From Zygnema cylindricum (Eukaryota; Streptophyta; Zygnematophyceae; Zygnematales; Zygnemataceae), in NCBI GenBank assembly GCA_037447655.1, contig JBBHKE010001230.1, forward strand, positions 219,076-241,333: a stretch of 22,258 bases of DNA. Reading direction: 5' to 3'. The position numbers were made by a program, and so were the translations under genes. Positions 1-8,457 of this stretch are shown one piece after another. Below the pieces are notes generated by a model, which searched no databases, was not told the origin of the DNA, and saw only the letters and a list, made by a program, of their open reading frames with translations. Each line of letters opens with the position of its first letter. Within the stretch, counting starts at the first letter, position 1.

Positions 1-300
1 CTTTCAACAAAATGGTAGGTAACCTACATTAAGGTATAGGAGTTACCGACGATTTCCGTTTTCTTAAGATTATTAACCTTTAACCTCTCGGCTTCTCTCT
101 CAGAGGAGTATCAGTTAAAGGAGGAAAATTGATATTGGGAAACGTTATTCGGATCGGAATATAGAAAGTTGTTTTAATAGGCCTAAATCGAATTGAAACT
201 TCTGGGTGAATGTTGGCTACCGGAAAGCTAGGCCGCGTTAGAGGTGTTCGAGGGTTCAAATTCGAAGGTAATAGCTAGCATAAAGTAGTAAGCGGCGCCT
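1..300. other. Unassigned DNA, no gene recognised
   Basis: I find no open frame with family resemblance and no repeat shared with the rest of the window. One sequence resembling a Pol III B box (positions 253-263) is present but has no partner A box. This may be the decayed upstream part of the copia fragment that follows, for example the linker after integrase, but the sequence does not show it. Confidence 0.4.
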
Positions 301-1398
301 CTAGATAACTAGAAAAAGGCCCAGACTTCCGGTGGAGCATGCTCTATTTTTGCCACCACAATGGAGCCGATCACCTTAGAAGAAGCTTCTTCAGACCCGG
401 AAAAAGATCAATAGATCTCCGCGGCGAATGATGAAATACGATCGATAATGGAAGCTTAAACTTGGGAGCTTGTGGAGATTGCGCCGGATCGAAAGGCCAT
501 CGGTTGTAAGTGGGTCTTCAAAGTTAAGCTAAATCCGGATAATTTTGTTGAAAGATATAAGGCTAGGCTTATTGCAAAGGGTTATAGTTAAAAGGAGGAA
601 ATTGACTATGAGGAGACTCTCTCTTCGGCTCTCCAATTTCCAATTATTAGAATTCTTTTGCCTTTAGCAGCCATTGAGGATATGGAATTACATCCAATGG
701 ATGGTAAAACAACTTTCTTGCATAGAGATTTAGAGGAAGTGATCTATATGAAACAATCTTATATGTAAAATCTGGTCTGTAAAGTGTTAAAATCTTTGTA
801 CAGTCTGAAGTAAGCTCCACGTCAGTGGAATCTGAAACTAGATGAGTTTCTAACTGGTCTCGATTTTGTGAGGATTAGTTCAAATCACTCAGTCTATGTT
901 ATAGAAGGGGATGATAGGATTACATTGCTGTGTATGTAGATGATTTACTGCCACTGAGTAAGTCATTAAATGAGATTAACAAAATAAAGGCAGCCTTGAA
1001 ATCGAGATTTGAGATGAAAGATTTAGGGGAAGCAAAGTATATTTTTGGGATTCAGGTAGAAAGGGATAGAGATAAGAGAATAATCTATCTAACACAACGG
1101 GAAGCGATTGGGAATATGCTTGAGAAGTTTGGCATGGCAGAGGCAAAGGGAAGTGCCAGTCCCATGGACCTCAAGCAAAAGGTGGAAGGCATGAAGACCG
1201 AGGGTGGGGTCATTTTTGATGACACCTTGGACTCAAGGGAGGCAAATGCTATGGCTGCCATTCCAAATCGTCAAATTGTCAGCAGTCTAATCTACTTCAT
1301 GAACTGCACACGCCTGGACATTGCGGCAGCAATTGGTGCCGGAGTTTACAAAATCCGAGGAGATCGGATTAGGAGGCAGCAAAGAGGGTCCTAAGGAA
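301..1398 (+). pseudogene. Decayed Ty1/copia RT-RNase H fragment
   Basis: This is a remnant of a copia polyprotein covering the start of reverse transcriptase to the beginning of RNase H. The reading starts near 361 (MEPITLEEAS), passes the conserved [20 protein letters not shown] stretch and RYKAR, then QW, and reaches the YVDD catalytic motif at about 931-945. It continues through KDLGEAKYI, SLIYFMNCTR and, after a frameshift near 1335, the NPR..SD...AAKRVLR segment that begins the RNase H linker. Several stops (near 412, 457, 589, 766 and 810), a deletion near 765 and a frameshift near 918 make it non-functional. No LTRs are attached. The residues after YVDD are closer to element B than to element A, so it represents a related but separate subfamily. 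The right end abuts the gypsy-like region. Confidence 0.9.
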
Positions 1399-2450
1399 AT
1401 GATGCAGTTTGCTCTATTCACTAGAGAAGGAGAAACTGCCGTAAACCCTCTCCCACTTCAACTTCTTTAGCTTTAGAGTCGCAGAGGTTGGCCTAGCCAA
1501 GAGGAACCAAAACGAGCTCGATTACTCCAACAAAGTTTACACCGGAGATCATTATCTTGCACCAAAGTCAAGAGCTGGAAGCAATGGCCGCAGAATTGGC
1601 GGCTCTGCGCTTGGGACCTTCATAACGGGCTACACCTCTCATTGTAGCACAAAAATTCTAGAAATAGAAACAACAGTTGTTACATAAGGTTCCACAGCTT
1701 GATCTTCAAGGCACAACTCGTGCTAACGATGATGACTTAATGGGTTCGGATTTAGAACCCCCAAATGCCCACCATGCACGAACTTTCTAGTCCGGAGCTT
1801 CAAATGTTGGGTTGGGATATAGCAATCGACAACTCCGAAATTCTACCTCAGAGCATAGAAATGACAAGCATAAAATGGGTCAAAAATATCACAATCGAAA
1901 AGTCAGCGGACCTCTATCTTTCACTCCCTAGGCAGTGGTCCTAAACAACAACGTCGGTCTGGGGATCAAAACAACTCACCCACCATCTTTTCATTCCAAA
2001 CCTAAACTGCCTCCCGGTTTCGAAAAATACCAGAGTGAGAAACAGTAGTGGGAGAAAGAGTCCCTAGAAAGAGAAAAATTGAGCAACCAGGAATGGTTTG
2101 AGAAATACATGGCAAAACACCCGAACGATGAAACTCTCGTGACACCACCGGTACCCGATACAAGCTTCGAAATTGACAAAAAGGAAGAAAACGACCAGGA
2201 TCAGCAGGAACCCGACTCCCCCATCTCTTCACCTATAGCTCAACTTCCTTTTTTGAAGCTTGCTGTCATGCTAGTCTGGCACCTCACGCCCTACGCTCTC
2301 ACACACGTCAAAATTCTGGCCTCCTCCCACAATCTGCCCAAAGACATCCTCATTCAAGCATAGGGAAAAGAAATACACTCTGGAAAAGAGAGAGTCGCCC
2401 ATGCAACTACAACGACAACAATTTTCATGTCTACAGATTCGTAAAAACCT
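1399..2450 (+). pseudogene. Gag-like region of a decayed Ty3/gypsy-type element
   Basis: No clean gene is present, but the plus strand has fragmentary open frames rich in charged and polar residues (for example ELEAMAAELAALR near 1575, and a 94-codon stretch at 2079-2363 containing NQEWFEKYMAKHPNDETL). They lie directly upstream of a retropepsin-like segment in the same orientation, so the position fits the Gag part of a Ty3/gypsy element. No zinc knuckle or capsid motif could be identified, and no LTR or primer site was found at the left end. The assignment rests mainly on context. Confidence 0.4.
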
Positions 2451-2804
2451 TTGGTGGATAGGGACTATAAAGCCTTATCCGTGTCACTTATAGTGAACCT
2501 AACTGGAAACTTCAGACTAATTACGTACAAAGGACACCAAGACGCTGTGGTCAACACAAGAGCGCTCCTTAACCTCATCACCACTTCCACTTTACACAAA
2601 ATGCTCAAAGAACTCCGGCCAGAAATCTACCCAAACAACATCTGCCTAAGCACGGTAAGCAACGGCAGTCAACAAGTCTATGGAATTATCAAAGCCATGA
2701 AAATTGAATTCTCCGATGACGTAGGCCAACATGTGAAAATTGAGCTCCCATTCTTAGTGGTTGAAGGGACTCAATTTGAAATTTTGTTGGGAATGGCTTC
2801 ATAG
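2451..2804 (+). pseudogene. Ty3/gypsy-type retropepsin (aspartic protease) remnant
   Basis: An open stretch of 117 codons has the layout of a retroelement aspartic protease. VVNTRALLNLI near 2544-2576 matches the active-site strand normally read as V-D-T-G-A, and LPFLVVEGTQFEILLGMAS near the end matches the second half that normally precedes DWL. The catalytic Asp is Asn and the Gly is Arg here, so the enzyme would be dead. In an intact element this protease would cut the Gag-Pol polyprotein. The frame stops at 2802-2804, with faint coding continuing to the insertion point of element A at 2959. The reverse transcriptase part lies beyond element A, from about 10450. Confidence 0.7.
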
Positions 2805-2959
2805 ACTCCGCTAAATATGGGGCTAAACGTGTGGAACGAACAATCTATCGTTCACGACTCCGAAAATTCAAATGGAACCAAAGTGGTGGTTCCTTTGGAT
2901 TTATTTAACACGGGGAAGACCAATGTCTAGGTGTTTGGTTGCTATCCAGTATATGCTAC
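2805..2959 (+). pseudogene. Spacer of the gypsy-like element up to the insertion point
   Basis: The frame following the protease remains partly open (for example GLNVWNEQSIVHDS, then VVVPLDLFNTG) with a stop near 2928. Across the insertion the frame appears to resume at 9172 with TFSPKEVFGSFIDIAKEI, which supports reading 2959 and 9177 as once contiguous. No domain is recognised. Confidence 0.4.
2955..2959. repeat. Target-site duplication of element A (left copy)
   Basis: GCTAC lies directly before the LTR at 2960 and is repeated directly after the other LTR at 9172-9176. A perfect 5-bp duplication is the usual footprint of Ty1/copia integration and fixes both ends of element A to the base. 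Confidence 0.95.
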
Positions 2960-3424
2960 TGAAATTCTGTGGTCTCCATTGACCCACAGAATGAGCAGCC
3001 TATGTAAAGCCTCTAGGATAATATTTGCCCCTTCTACTTTCCCGCTGAATAAGCGCCGCCCAGGCACACAAATATTCAGACCACTCTCACCCTTGTGAGG
3101 ACAAGACTCCCCTGAGTCAAACGCAAAAAGAATCACTGAATTTGCTCACCCGAGCAGTAAGTTATGGCTGGTCAAAGATGACCTTTATAGTTACAAGCTC
3201 TCTTAGAGAGAGAGGTACCTAAATATTACTAAGTCTCGGTCTGCCTACTCACGACTACCTACTATTAAACCCTAGTCCAATAGGAACACTATAAAGTACA
3301 AGAAGGTACAATGGGCGATGTACTTATTGTACAACTATTGTACGACAAGGTCTACAAGGTGACACCTGTCATATCGGAAGCCATGGTTCCTCCTCCCATC
3401 TTCTCCGGTATCAAATAATGTGGC

Positions 3425-3434
3425 GCCACGTGGC
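3425..3434. promoter_or_regulatory. Palindromic G-box-like site in LTR A
   Basis: GCCACGTGGC is a perfect 10-base palindrome with the CACGTG core bound by bZIP and bHLH factors; in plants, ACGTGGC is the ABA-response core. The same site is at 8746-8755 in the other LTR. It lies downstream of the TATA box in element orientation, so it would be in the transcribed leader. A second CACGTG (about 3619-3624, and 8940-8945) lies only a few bases upstream of the TATA box. Function is inferred from the motif only. Confidence 0.45.
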
Positions 3435-3597
3435 ACCGCGTGACGCTATATCCGTATGCCGCCAAAAAGCTCACTTCGCGTGGCGGCTATAATGCCGGCC
3501 GTCCGATCAAAACATATTTTACACGGTTCAGATTCGCGTACATGCAGAAATTGCTCCTTTTGGTTAGTCTGCTGTTAATTAGTTGTTTCGTTAATGT

Positions 3598-3610
3598 TTA
3601 TATATTTATG
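3598..3610 (-). promoter_or_regulatory. TATA box in LTR A (3' copy)
   Basis: The minus strand reads CATAAATATATAA, a good TATA box about 240 bases from the LTR start. It marks the probable U3/R promoter. The equivalent in the 5' LTR, which would drive the genomic RNA, is at 8919-8931. Confidence 0.65.
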
Positions 3611-3635
3611 AAACCCGTCACGTGTATCGTTTCGT

Positions 3636-3712
3636 AATGCCTTAATGGTTAAGGCGTAAGGCTAGAAATAATCTAGAGGTCATAGGTTCAAATCTAGACT
3701 TAGACATCATTT
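3636..3712 (+). repeat. Degenerate tRNA-like segment with A and B box inside LTR A (3' copy)
   Basis: The plus strand shows an A-box-like TAATGGTTAAGG (3643-3654), a GGCTAGAAATAATC stretch resembling a serine tRNA anticodon region, and a B-box GGTTCAAATCT (3685-3695). The acceptor and T stems do not close well, so this is not a working tRNA gene. It resembles the tRNA-derived head of a SINE. It lies antisense to the retroelement, just upstream of its TATA box, and is duplicated at 8957-9033 because it is part of the LTR. Confidence 0.5.
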
Positions 3713-3850
3713 TAGCCAAAATACCCAAAACTGCAAAAACTGCCACTTTCTAAATATGGCGGCAGCCATGGCGCGACTTTGATCCTCACTCTCTTTCTTT
3801 AAAGCGAAACTAAAATAGGGAAGTGAACTATTAATTACCTCTTTTCAACA

Positions 3851-3858
3851 CTCCCCTT
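3851..3858 (-). promoter_or_regulatory. Polypurine tract of element A
   Basis: The minus strand reads AAGGGGAG directly before the 3' LTR begins (TGTTGA). This is the expected position and composition of the primer for plus-strand DNA synthesis. It is only five bases beyond the stop codon of the polyprotein at 3864, so the coding region fills the element completely. Confidence 0.9.
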
Positions 3859-3863
3859 AATTC

Positions 3864-5198
3864 CTAGTCACTTTTCAATTTTAATCCACAGTTTTCTCTG
3901 CAATAAATCAACTTAGGGGAAGGCACTGCTTTTGTCATCATGTCTGCAATCATTTCTCTATCAGTTTTATGAACCAGTTTAATAATTTTATTTTCTACCT
4001 TCTCTCTCATAAAGCTTAGTCTAATATCCATATGCTTAGCTTTGAAGTGATGTTTCGGATTTGCTGCAATCGAGATAGCAGCTTGATTATCACAAAAAAC
4101 ATTTTGAGTTCCAAACTTCATGAACCCAAGTTCTTCAAGAAGAGATTTAACCCACATTAATTCTTTGGTGGCAGCACAAGAAGCCATGTATTCAGCCTCC
4201 ATAGTGGACTGAGCAACTACTTTTTGTTGCTTGCTACTCCAACAACATGCACCGGATCCAATTTGCAACACATATCCAGTCGTACACCTCCTTAAAGGCA
4301 CATCTCCATAACTGGCATCACTCCAAGTGGTGATATCAGTGTGCTCCCCTCCCAAATGCAACCATAACTCCCTTGTCCCCACCAGATACCTCATCACCCT
4401 TTTGGCAGCCTCCCAATCTCTCTTTCTTGGTTCATTTAGATTTCTACTAAGGACACCTACAGCTGCAGCTATATCCGGACGGGTACAGTTCATAAAATAA
4501 ATTAAACTGCCTACAATCTGCCGATAAGGGATATTTTCCATAAATTTTCTTTCTATCTCGTCCATCTCATCATTAATGATGAATATTCCTCCCTCTTCAC
4601 TCCCCTCACTCACTTTCTTCAAATCCATGGGAGTAGTACATCCGTTTGCTTTCTCCATTTGAAATTTTTCTAGCATATTACCGATTGCTTCTTTTTGAGT
4701 GAGTCTTATAATTCTATTCCCTCTATCTCTCTCCATCTGAATTCCCAAAATGTACTTTGCTTCTCCAAGATCTTTCATATCAAAACTGCTTCTAAGATCC
4801 CGTTTTAGTTTGTTAATTTTATCTAAAGACTTGCTTAAGACCAACAAATCATCAACATAAATAGCAATAAATATCACTCCATTCTCATCCTCAAATAAAT
4901 ATATAGAGTGATCTGAACTAATTCTGATATACCCCAAATCGGTCAGAAATTCGTCGAGCTTTATATTCCACTGTCGCGGGGCTTGCTTAAGCCCATAGAG
5001 TGATTTTATCAGTTTGCAAACTTTGTTTTCTTCCCCACTTTCCACGAATCCTTCCGGTTGCCTCATGTAAATTTCTTCTTCCAACTCTCCGTGCAAAAAG
5101 GCAGTTTTAATATCCATCTGGTGGATTTCCATATCCTCCGCTGCGGCTATACTTAAAAGGATTCTAACAGAAGGAAATCTGACTACAGGTGCAAAGGT
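3864..5198 (-). CDS. pol: Element A polyprotein, second part: reverse transcriptase and RNase H
   Basis: This is the in-frame continuation of the polyprotein after the TAA at 5199-5201; 444 codons remain before the final stop, and the first methionine is at 5132. Numbering from the Gag start, the first RT catalytic Asp is about residue 1063 (QMDIKTAFLHGE) and the YVDD box is 1148-1151. RNase H follows, with Asp about 1328 (TWSDASYGD), the STMEAEY glutamate and FCDNQAA, ending IADMMTKAVPSPKL. All catalytic motifs look intact. RT and RNase H copy the element RNA into DNA inside virus-like particles. As it stands this part would be made only by reading through the stop or by starting at the internal methionine, which would lose the N-terminal fingers of RT. 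I regard it as part of one broken gene rather than a separate gene. Confidence 0.93.
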   Translation of the reverse strand, partial: TFAPVVRFPSVRILLSIAAAEDMEIHQMDIKTAFLHGELEEEIYMRQPEGFVESGEENKVCKLIKSLYGLKQAPRQWNIKLDEFLTDLGYIRISSDHSIYLFEDENGVIFIAIYVDDLLVLSKSLDKINKLKRDLRSSFDMKDLGEAKYILGIQMERDRGNRIIRLTQKEAIGNMLEKFQMEKANGCTTPMDLKKVSEGSEEGGIFIINDEMDEIERKFMENIPYRQIVGSLIYFMNCTRPDIAAAVGVLSRNLNEPRKRDWEAAKRVMRYLVGTRELWLHLGGEHTDITTWSDASYGDVPLRRCTTGYVLQIGSGACCWSSKQQKVVAQSTMEAEYMASCAATKELMWVKSLLEELGFMKFGTQNVFCDNQAAISIAANPKHHFKAKHMDIRLSFMREKVENKIIKLVHKTDREMIADMMTKAVPSPKLIYCRENCGLKLKSD

Positions 5199-5201
5199 TT
5201 A
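5199..5201 (-). other. Premature stop codon in the element A polyprotein
   Basis: Minus-strand TAA in the sequence GACTACGAATAAACC, between the YE and TF of the conserved RT motif. Fragment 1 and element C have Glu (YEET) and element B has IET at this place, so one G-to-T change created it. The frame is otherwise continuous from 8300 to 3864. Confidence 0.9.
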
Positions 5202-8200
5202 TTCGTAGTCTATCCCCTCTTTTTGTGTATAACCTTTTGCAACTAACCTAGCTTTGTACCTCTCAATGGTATTATCCGGGTTTAATTTAAGTTTAAACAC
5301 CCAGTTACATCCGATCGGTTTTCGGTCCGGTGGACAATCTACCAACTCCCATGTATTGGCTTCCATGATAGAGGCCATTTCTTCATTTATAGCTGTGATC
5401 CACCGGCTACTTTCTGGAGTGTTTATGGCCTCTAAGTATGTTTGAGGTTCATCTGGGTGAGACATCTTTGTGAGTTGGTTATTTACTTGTCTTTCTTGAA
5501 GTCGTTTACTACTTCTTCTTCCCCCTTCAAAATCGGACGCCGGTATGGAAGGCATCCTTGGGTTTCGTTTTGGGAGATTTTCAGCTTCCCTATCTTCCAA
5601 TTCCGGTGTCTCATCAAATTCCTCATCGGTTTCCACTTCGTATTGTGGCGTTGCCTCGGATGTTGTCCTTTCCTCCTTCTCCTTTGTTAAATCTGCAGAT
5701 TTTTCTTTTTCTCCCTCTTCCTTCTCTTCATTTTCAAAGTCAAAGTCAGAAAACTGATCCGTTTCAAATCTGATTTTGACTTCCTTATTATATTTGAATG
5801 GATCAATGGACTTCTCTTCATTCATCACCACTATGTGTTTTACCAAAATTATATCTCTCTTTTTCAAGTCATACACTCGGTATCCTTTTGTGCACTCATC
5901 ATATCCTACAAGATATCCTGGTTTCCCTCTTCCCTCTAACTTCCATTTAGTCTTATCGGAATCCAAACTGTAGACTTGACTTCCGAACACTCTCAAACTA
6001 GACAAATCAGGCTTTCTTCCTGTCCACCTCTCATACGGAGTTTCCTCCTTATTTGCTGAAGTTAGGACTCTATTTTTGATGAAATTAGCATAGTTCATAG
6101 ACTCAGCCCAAAACTGCAGCCCTATCCTCTTATCACTTAACATACTTCTAGACATATCTCCTAAAGTTCTATTAACTCTTTCTGCTACTCCGTTTTGTTC
6201 CGGATTATAGGGAACAGTTTTCTCATGATGAATTCCTTCTTCTTTAAGATATTCTTCAAAATCCCTTGAGGTGTATTCTTTCCCATTATCACTTCTTATC
6301 TCTTTTATTGAGGTTTCATGTAGCTTTTCACTCCATACTTTATACTCTTTGAAACATCTTAATACCTCTGACTTATGTCTGAGAAAGTATACCTTCGTGT
6401 ATCTAGACCAATCATCTGTGATAGTTAACATCCATCTCTTCCCCCCATGTGAAGCATACCTAGCAGGTCCCCAAACATCAGTGTGAACTAGATCTAATAC
6501 TTTCTCTCTCCTAAATGTGGTTGCCTTTGGAAATGGAAGTCTATGAATCTTCCCTTGGGCACATCCACTACAATCATCAAAGGTCTCATTATCTTCAAAA
6601 GTAATACCCTCCACTATTCCCTTTTTCTTCATTTTCTTTAATCTATCTAGATGCACATGCCCCAACCTTTTATGCCAAAGCATCATCTCACTTGCACACG
6701 AGTAGAGAACACTTTTTTCATTGCAAAGAACAATTCTGAACATTCCTTGACTGCCCTTCTCAGCTATGAAATAAACCTCATTATCAAAGCTTGCTGTGAA
6801 GATTCCTTTCCTAGTTCCTGTTTCAAACTCCTTTTCATCTAGGACAGCTGTTGAGACTAGGTTCTTGCTAAGTTGTGGAATGTAAAGAACGTCTGAGAGT
6901 GTTACAATTGAGGCCTTTCCATCAACTAGAACCTTCAAGTCAACAGTTCCAACAAGACTTGTGGTTTCTACTCTACCATCTCCGTACTCTATCTCAACTG
7001 TTGGGATCTTTCTCAGTTTAGTGAACCACCGCTTATCTTTGCACATATGCATTGAAGCCCCTGAGTCTATGATCCACCCATCCTCGGGTGGATCCCTCTT
7101 ACCTCCGAAAGCACACTTTTGTCTCCGTGGAATATCGACATGCTTTTCAGTGTTTTTCGGATTAAGGAGAAGCTCCTCAAGCTCCTCTTCAGGTTCAGTT
7201 TTTTCTTCCACTTCCTCATCAAGAACTTGAGTCAGGAAAGCCTTTTTCTTTCCTCCGTCCTTTGAGGTTCCTTGACCATCTTTCAGTCGAAGATCTGCAA
7301 GTCTGACACAATCTGCCATGTAGTGTCCCGGTTTCTTGCAGAAGTGACATAATCCTCCTCGAGAAGTTCCTCTCCCCTGTCTATCAAATCTGCCACCTCC
7401 TTGTCCTCTTCCACCAAAGTTTCGATAGGGATCTTTCCCTCTCTCCTCATCACGCTTCCGCCAATCAGCTCCTGCAGACAATGCTTGAACACTTGGACTC
7501 CCTCTCCTAAGCTCTATGGTGCTTTCTTTCACTAAAATCATTCCCACAGTGTCATCCCAATTCCAATTGCTATCTCCTATGTCCTGCAATCGGTTAATGA
7601 TATTCTCATACTCTTCAGGTAGTTTCATTATTAGTGTGTTCACTCTTTGTCTCTCAGACCATGAGTTACCTGCACTCTCTAACTCTCCAAACAATGCTCC
7701 TAAATCATTGCAATAATTATCCATACTTCCTCCCTTATAAGTATAAGCTGCAATCTTATTTTCTGCCAACTGTTGCTGCTGCAATGATCCACTCTTATAT
7801 TTGTTAACTAGTGATATCCAAATCTGAGATGAAGATTTGACATGCATAAGGGGAATGGCAATGCCCTTTGCTACACTTTTAAGAATTAAGAGCTTAGCAA
7901 CCTTGTCTTTGTAGTTCCACTTTTCATACTCCGATCTTTCGGTCTGAACCCTTGTCGCCGTTTTTGGTGGTGCTGCTGCCGGTATCGCCTTCGGCAATGG
8001 TGTCACTTGAGTTGCAACTCCTCCCTTTTCTCCTTCCATGACAATCTCCTCTCCTTCCTCATCTTCATCCTCAGTGATGGTGGCAGCTGTTTTACCAACT
8101 GTAGAGGCGGAGGTGCCAGAAAAACGTGTCCCTCCAAACCCATGTGGAGGTGGGCATCGAATTTGTCCAGACACTATGCCCCATAGATGCTTCTCAAATA

Positions 8201-8300
8201 GTTCTCCCTCCATCATCATTTCCCAATAAAGAAAGTCTGATCCATCAAATATGGGCACCCTAGAGGGTGGGCCCATAACCTGAAATTCTGTGGTCTCCAT
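5199..8300 (-). CDS. gag-pol: Element A polyprotein, first part: Gag, protease, integrase, start of RT
   Basis: 1033 codons from the LTR-encoded ATG at 8300 to an in-frame TAA. Domains: Gag (about 9-300) with the MGPPSRVPIF start and an acidic insert near 75-95; zinc knuckle C318-C321-H326-C331 (CHFCKKPGHYMADC); retropepsin with D412-S-G-A; integrase zinc site H543/H548/C577/C580 and catalytic D608, D671 and E707, with 35 residues between the last two, as in retroviral and copia integrases; a Glu/Lys-rich linker after about 850; then the start of RT ([27 protein letters not shown]). Relatives in this window read E where the TAA occurs (YEET), so the stop is a GAA-to-TAA mutation. Two starts are possible: Met1 inside the LTR, or Met9 inside the primer binding site, which has G at -3 and +4. 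The product as encoded lacks active RT. Confidence 0.95.
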   Translation of the reverse strand: METTEFQVMGPPSRVPIFDGSDFLYWEMMMEGELFEKHLWGIVSGQIRCPPPHGFGGTRFSGTSASTVGKTAATITEDEDEEGEEIVMEGEKGGVATQVTPLPKAIPAAAPPKTATRVQTERSEYEKWNYKDKVAKLLILKSVAKGIAIPLMHVKSSSQIWISLVNKYKSGSLQQQQLAENKIAAYTYKGGSMDNYCNDLGALFGELESAGNSWSERQRVNTLIMKLPEEYENIINRLQDIGDSNWNWDDTVGMILVKESTIELRRGSPSVQALSAGADWRKRDEERGKDPYRNFGGRGQGGGRFDRQGRGTSRGGLCHFCKKPGHYMADCVRLADLRLKDGQGTSKDGGKKKAFLTQVLDEEVEEKTEPEEELEELLLNPKNTEKHVDIPRRQKCAFGGKRDPPEDGWIIDSGASMHMCKDKRWFTKLRKIPTVEIEYGDGRVETTSLVGTVDLKVLVDGKASIVTLSDVLYIPQLSKNLVSTAVLDEKEFETGTRKGIFTASFDNEVYFIAEKGSQGMFRIVLCNEKSVLYSCASEMMLWHKRLGHVHLDRLKKMKKKGIVEGITFEDNETFDDCSGCAQGKIHRLPFPKATTFRREKVLDLVHTDVWGPARYASHGGKRWMLTITDDWSRYTKVYFLRHKSEVLRCFKEYKVWSEKLHETSIKEIRSDNGKEYTSRDFEEYLKEEGIHHEKTVPYNPEQNGVAERVNRTLGDMSRSMLSDKRIGLQFWAESMNYANFIKNRVLTSANKEETPYERWTGRKPDLSSLRVFGSQVYSLDSDKTKWKLEGRGKPGYLVGYDECTKGYRVYDLKKRDIILVKHIVVMNEEKSIDPFKYNKEVKIRFETDQFSDFDFENEEKEEGEKEKSADLTKEKEERTTSEATPQYEVETDEEFDETPELEDREAENLPKRNPRMPSIPASDFEGGRRSSKRLQERQVNNQLTKMSHPDEPQTYLEAINTPESSRWITAINEEMASIMEANTWELVDCPPDRKPIGCNWVFKLKLNPDNTIERYKARLVAKGYTQKEGIDYE

Positions 8301-8457
8301 TGACCCACAGAATGAGCAGCCTATGTAAAGCCTCTAGGATAATATTTGCCCCTTCTACTTTCCCGCTGAATAAGCGCCGCCCAGGCACACAAATATTCAG
8401 ACCACTCTCACCCTTGTGAGGACAAGACTCCCCTGAGTCAAACGCAAAAAGAATCAC
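8260..8457 (-). CDS. Possible upstream ORF overlapping the Gag start of element A
   Basis: A 65-codon frame starts in the LTR leader and ends past the Gag ATG at 8300, in another frame. It lies on the sense strand downstream of the likely transcription start, so scanning ribosomes would meet it before Gag. The predicted peptide resembles nothing I recognise. It is either chance or a regulatory uORF. Confidence 0.25.
   Translation of the reverse strand: MILFAFDSGESCPHKGESGLNICVPGRRLFSGKVEGANIILEALHRLLILWVNGDHRISGYGPTL
8266..8280 (-). promoter_or_regulatory. Primer binding site of element A, for the anticodon arm of initiator tRNA-Met
   Basis: Directly after the 5' LTR the minus strand reads GGTTATGGGCCCACC. 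This is not complementary to the tRNA 3' end (the common plant site begins TGGTATCAGAGC). It is complementary to the anticodon stem-loop of initiator tRNA-Met, with ATG pairing to the CAU anticodon. From memory of tRNA sequences, all 15 bases fit the plant form and 13 fit the animal form. Drosophila copia uses the same region through a tRNA half-molecule. The site lies inside the Gag reading frame and encodes V-M-G-P. Confidence 0.88.

Larger units (their letters stand above)
2960..3850 (-). repeat. 3' LTR of element A
   Basis: 891 bp, bounded by TG...CA on the plus strand, flanked by GCTAC on the outside and by a polypurine tract on the inside. Every line compared matches the LTR at 8281-9171 at an offset of 5321. 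In element orientation it starts TGTTGAAAAG, has a TATA box about 240 bases in (3598-3610), ACGT-core sites at 3425-3434 and about 3619-3624, and a tRNA-like segment at 3636-3712 lying in U3 on the opposite strand. Confidence 0.97.

Noticed and set aside
253-263. B-box-like GGTTCAAATTC
   Set aside because: No A box at a fitting distance and no stem structure.
1325-1345. ATTGGTGCCGGAG as the primer site of the gypsy-like element
   Set aside because: It looks like a gypsy primer site, but the copia RNase H frame reads through the first part (AAIG) and resumes after a frameshift with SLQNPRRSD, so it is copia coding sequence.
3440-3637. 65-codon plus-strand ORF repeated at 8761-8958
   Set aside because: The two copies are identical only because they lie in the two LTRs. 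The ORF is antisense to the element and has no recognisable domain.
3636-3712. Functional serine tRNA gene
   Set aside because: Anticodon-region and B-box likeness are present, but the acceptor and T stems do not pair.
3851-3863. Additional env-like gene between RNase H and the 3' LTR of element A
   Set aside because: Only 13 bases separate the polyprotein stop from the LTR and they hold the polypurine tract.
5254-6842. Several plus-strand ORFs of 60-90 codons opposite element A
   Set aside because: All lie antisense to the intact polyprotein and show no independent motifs.
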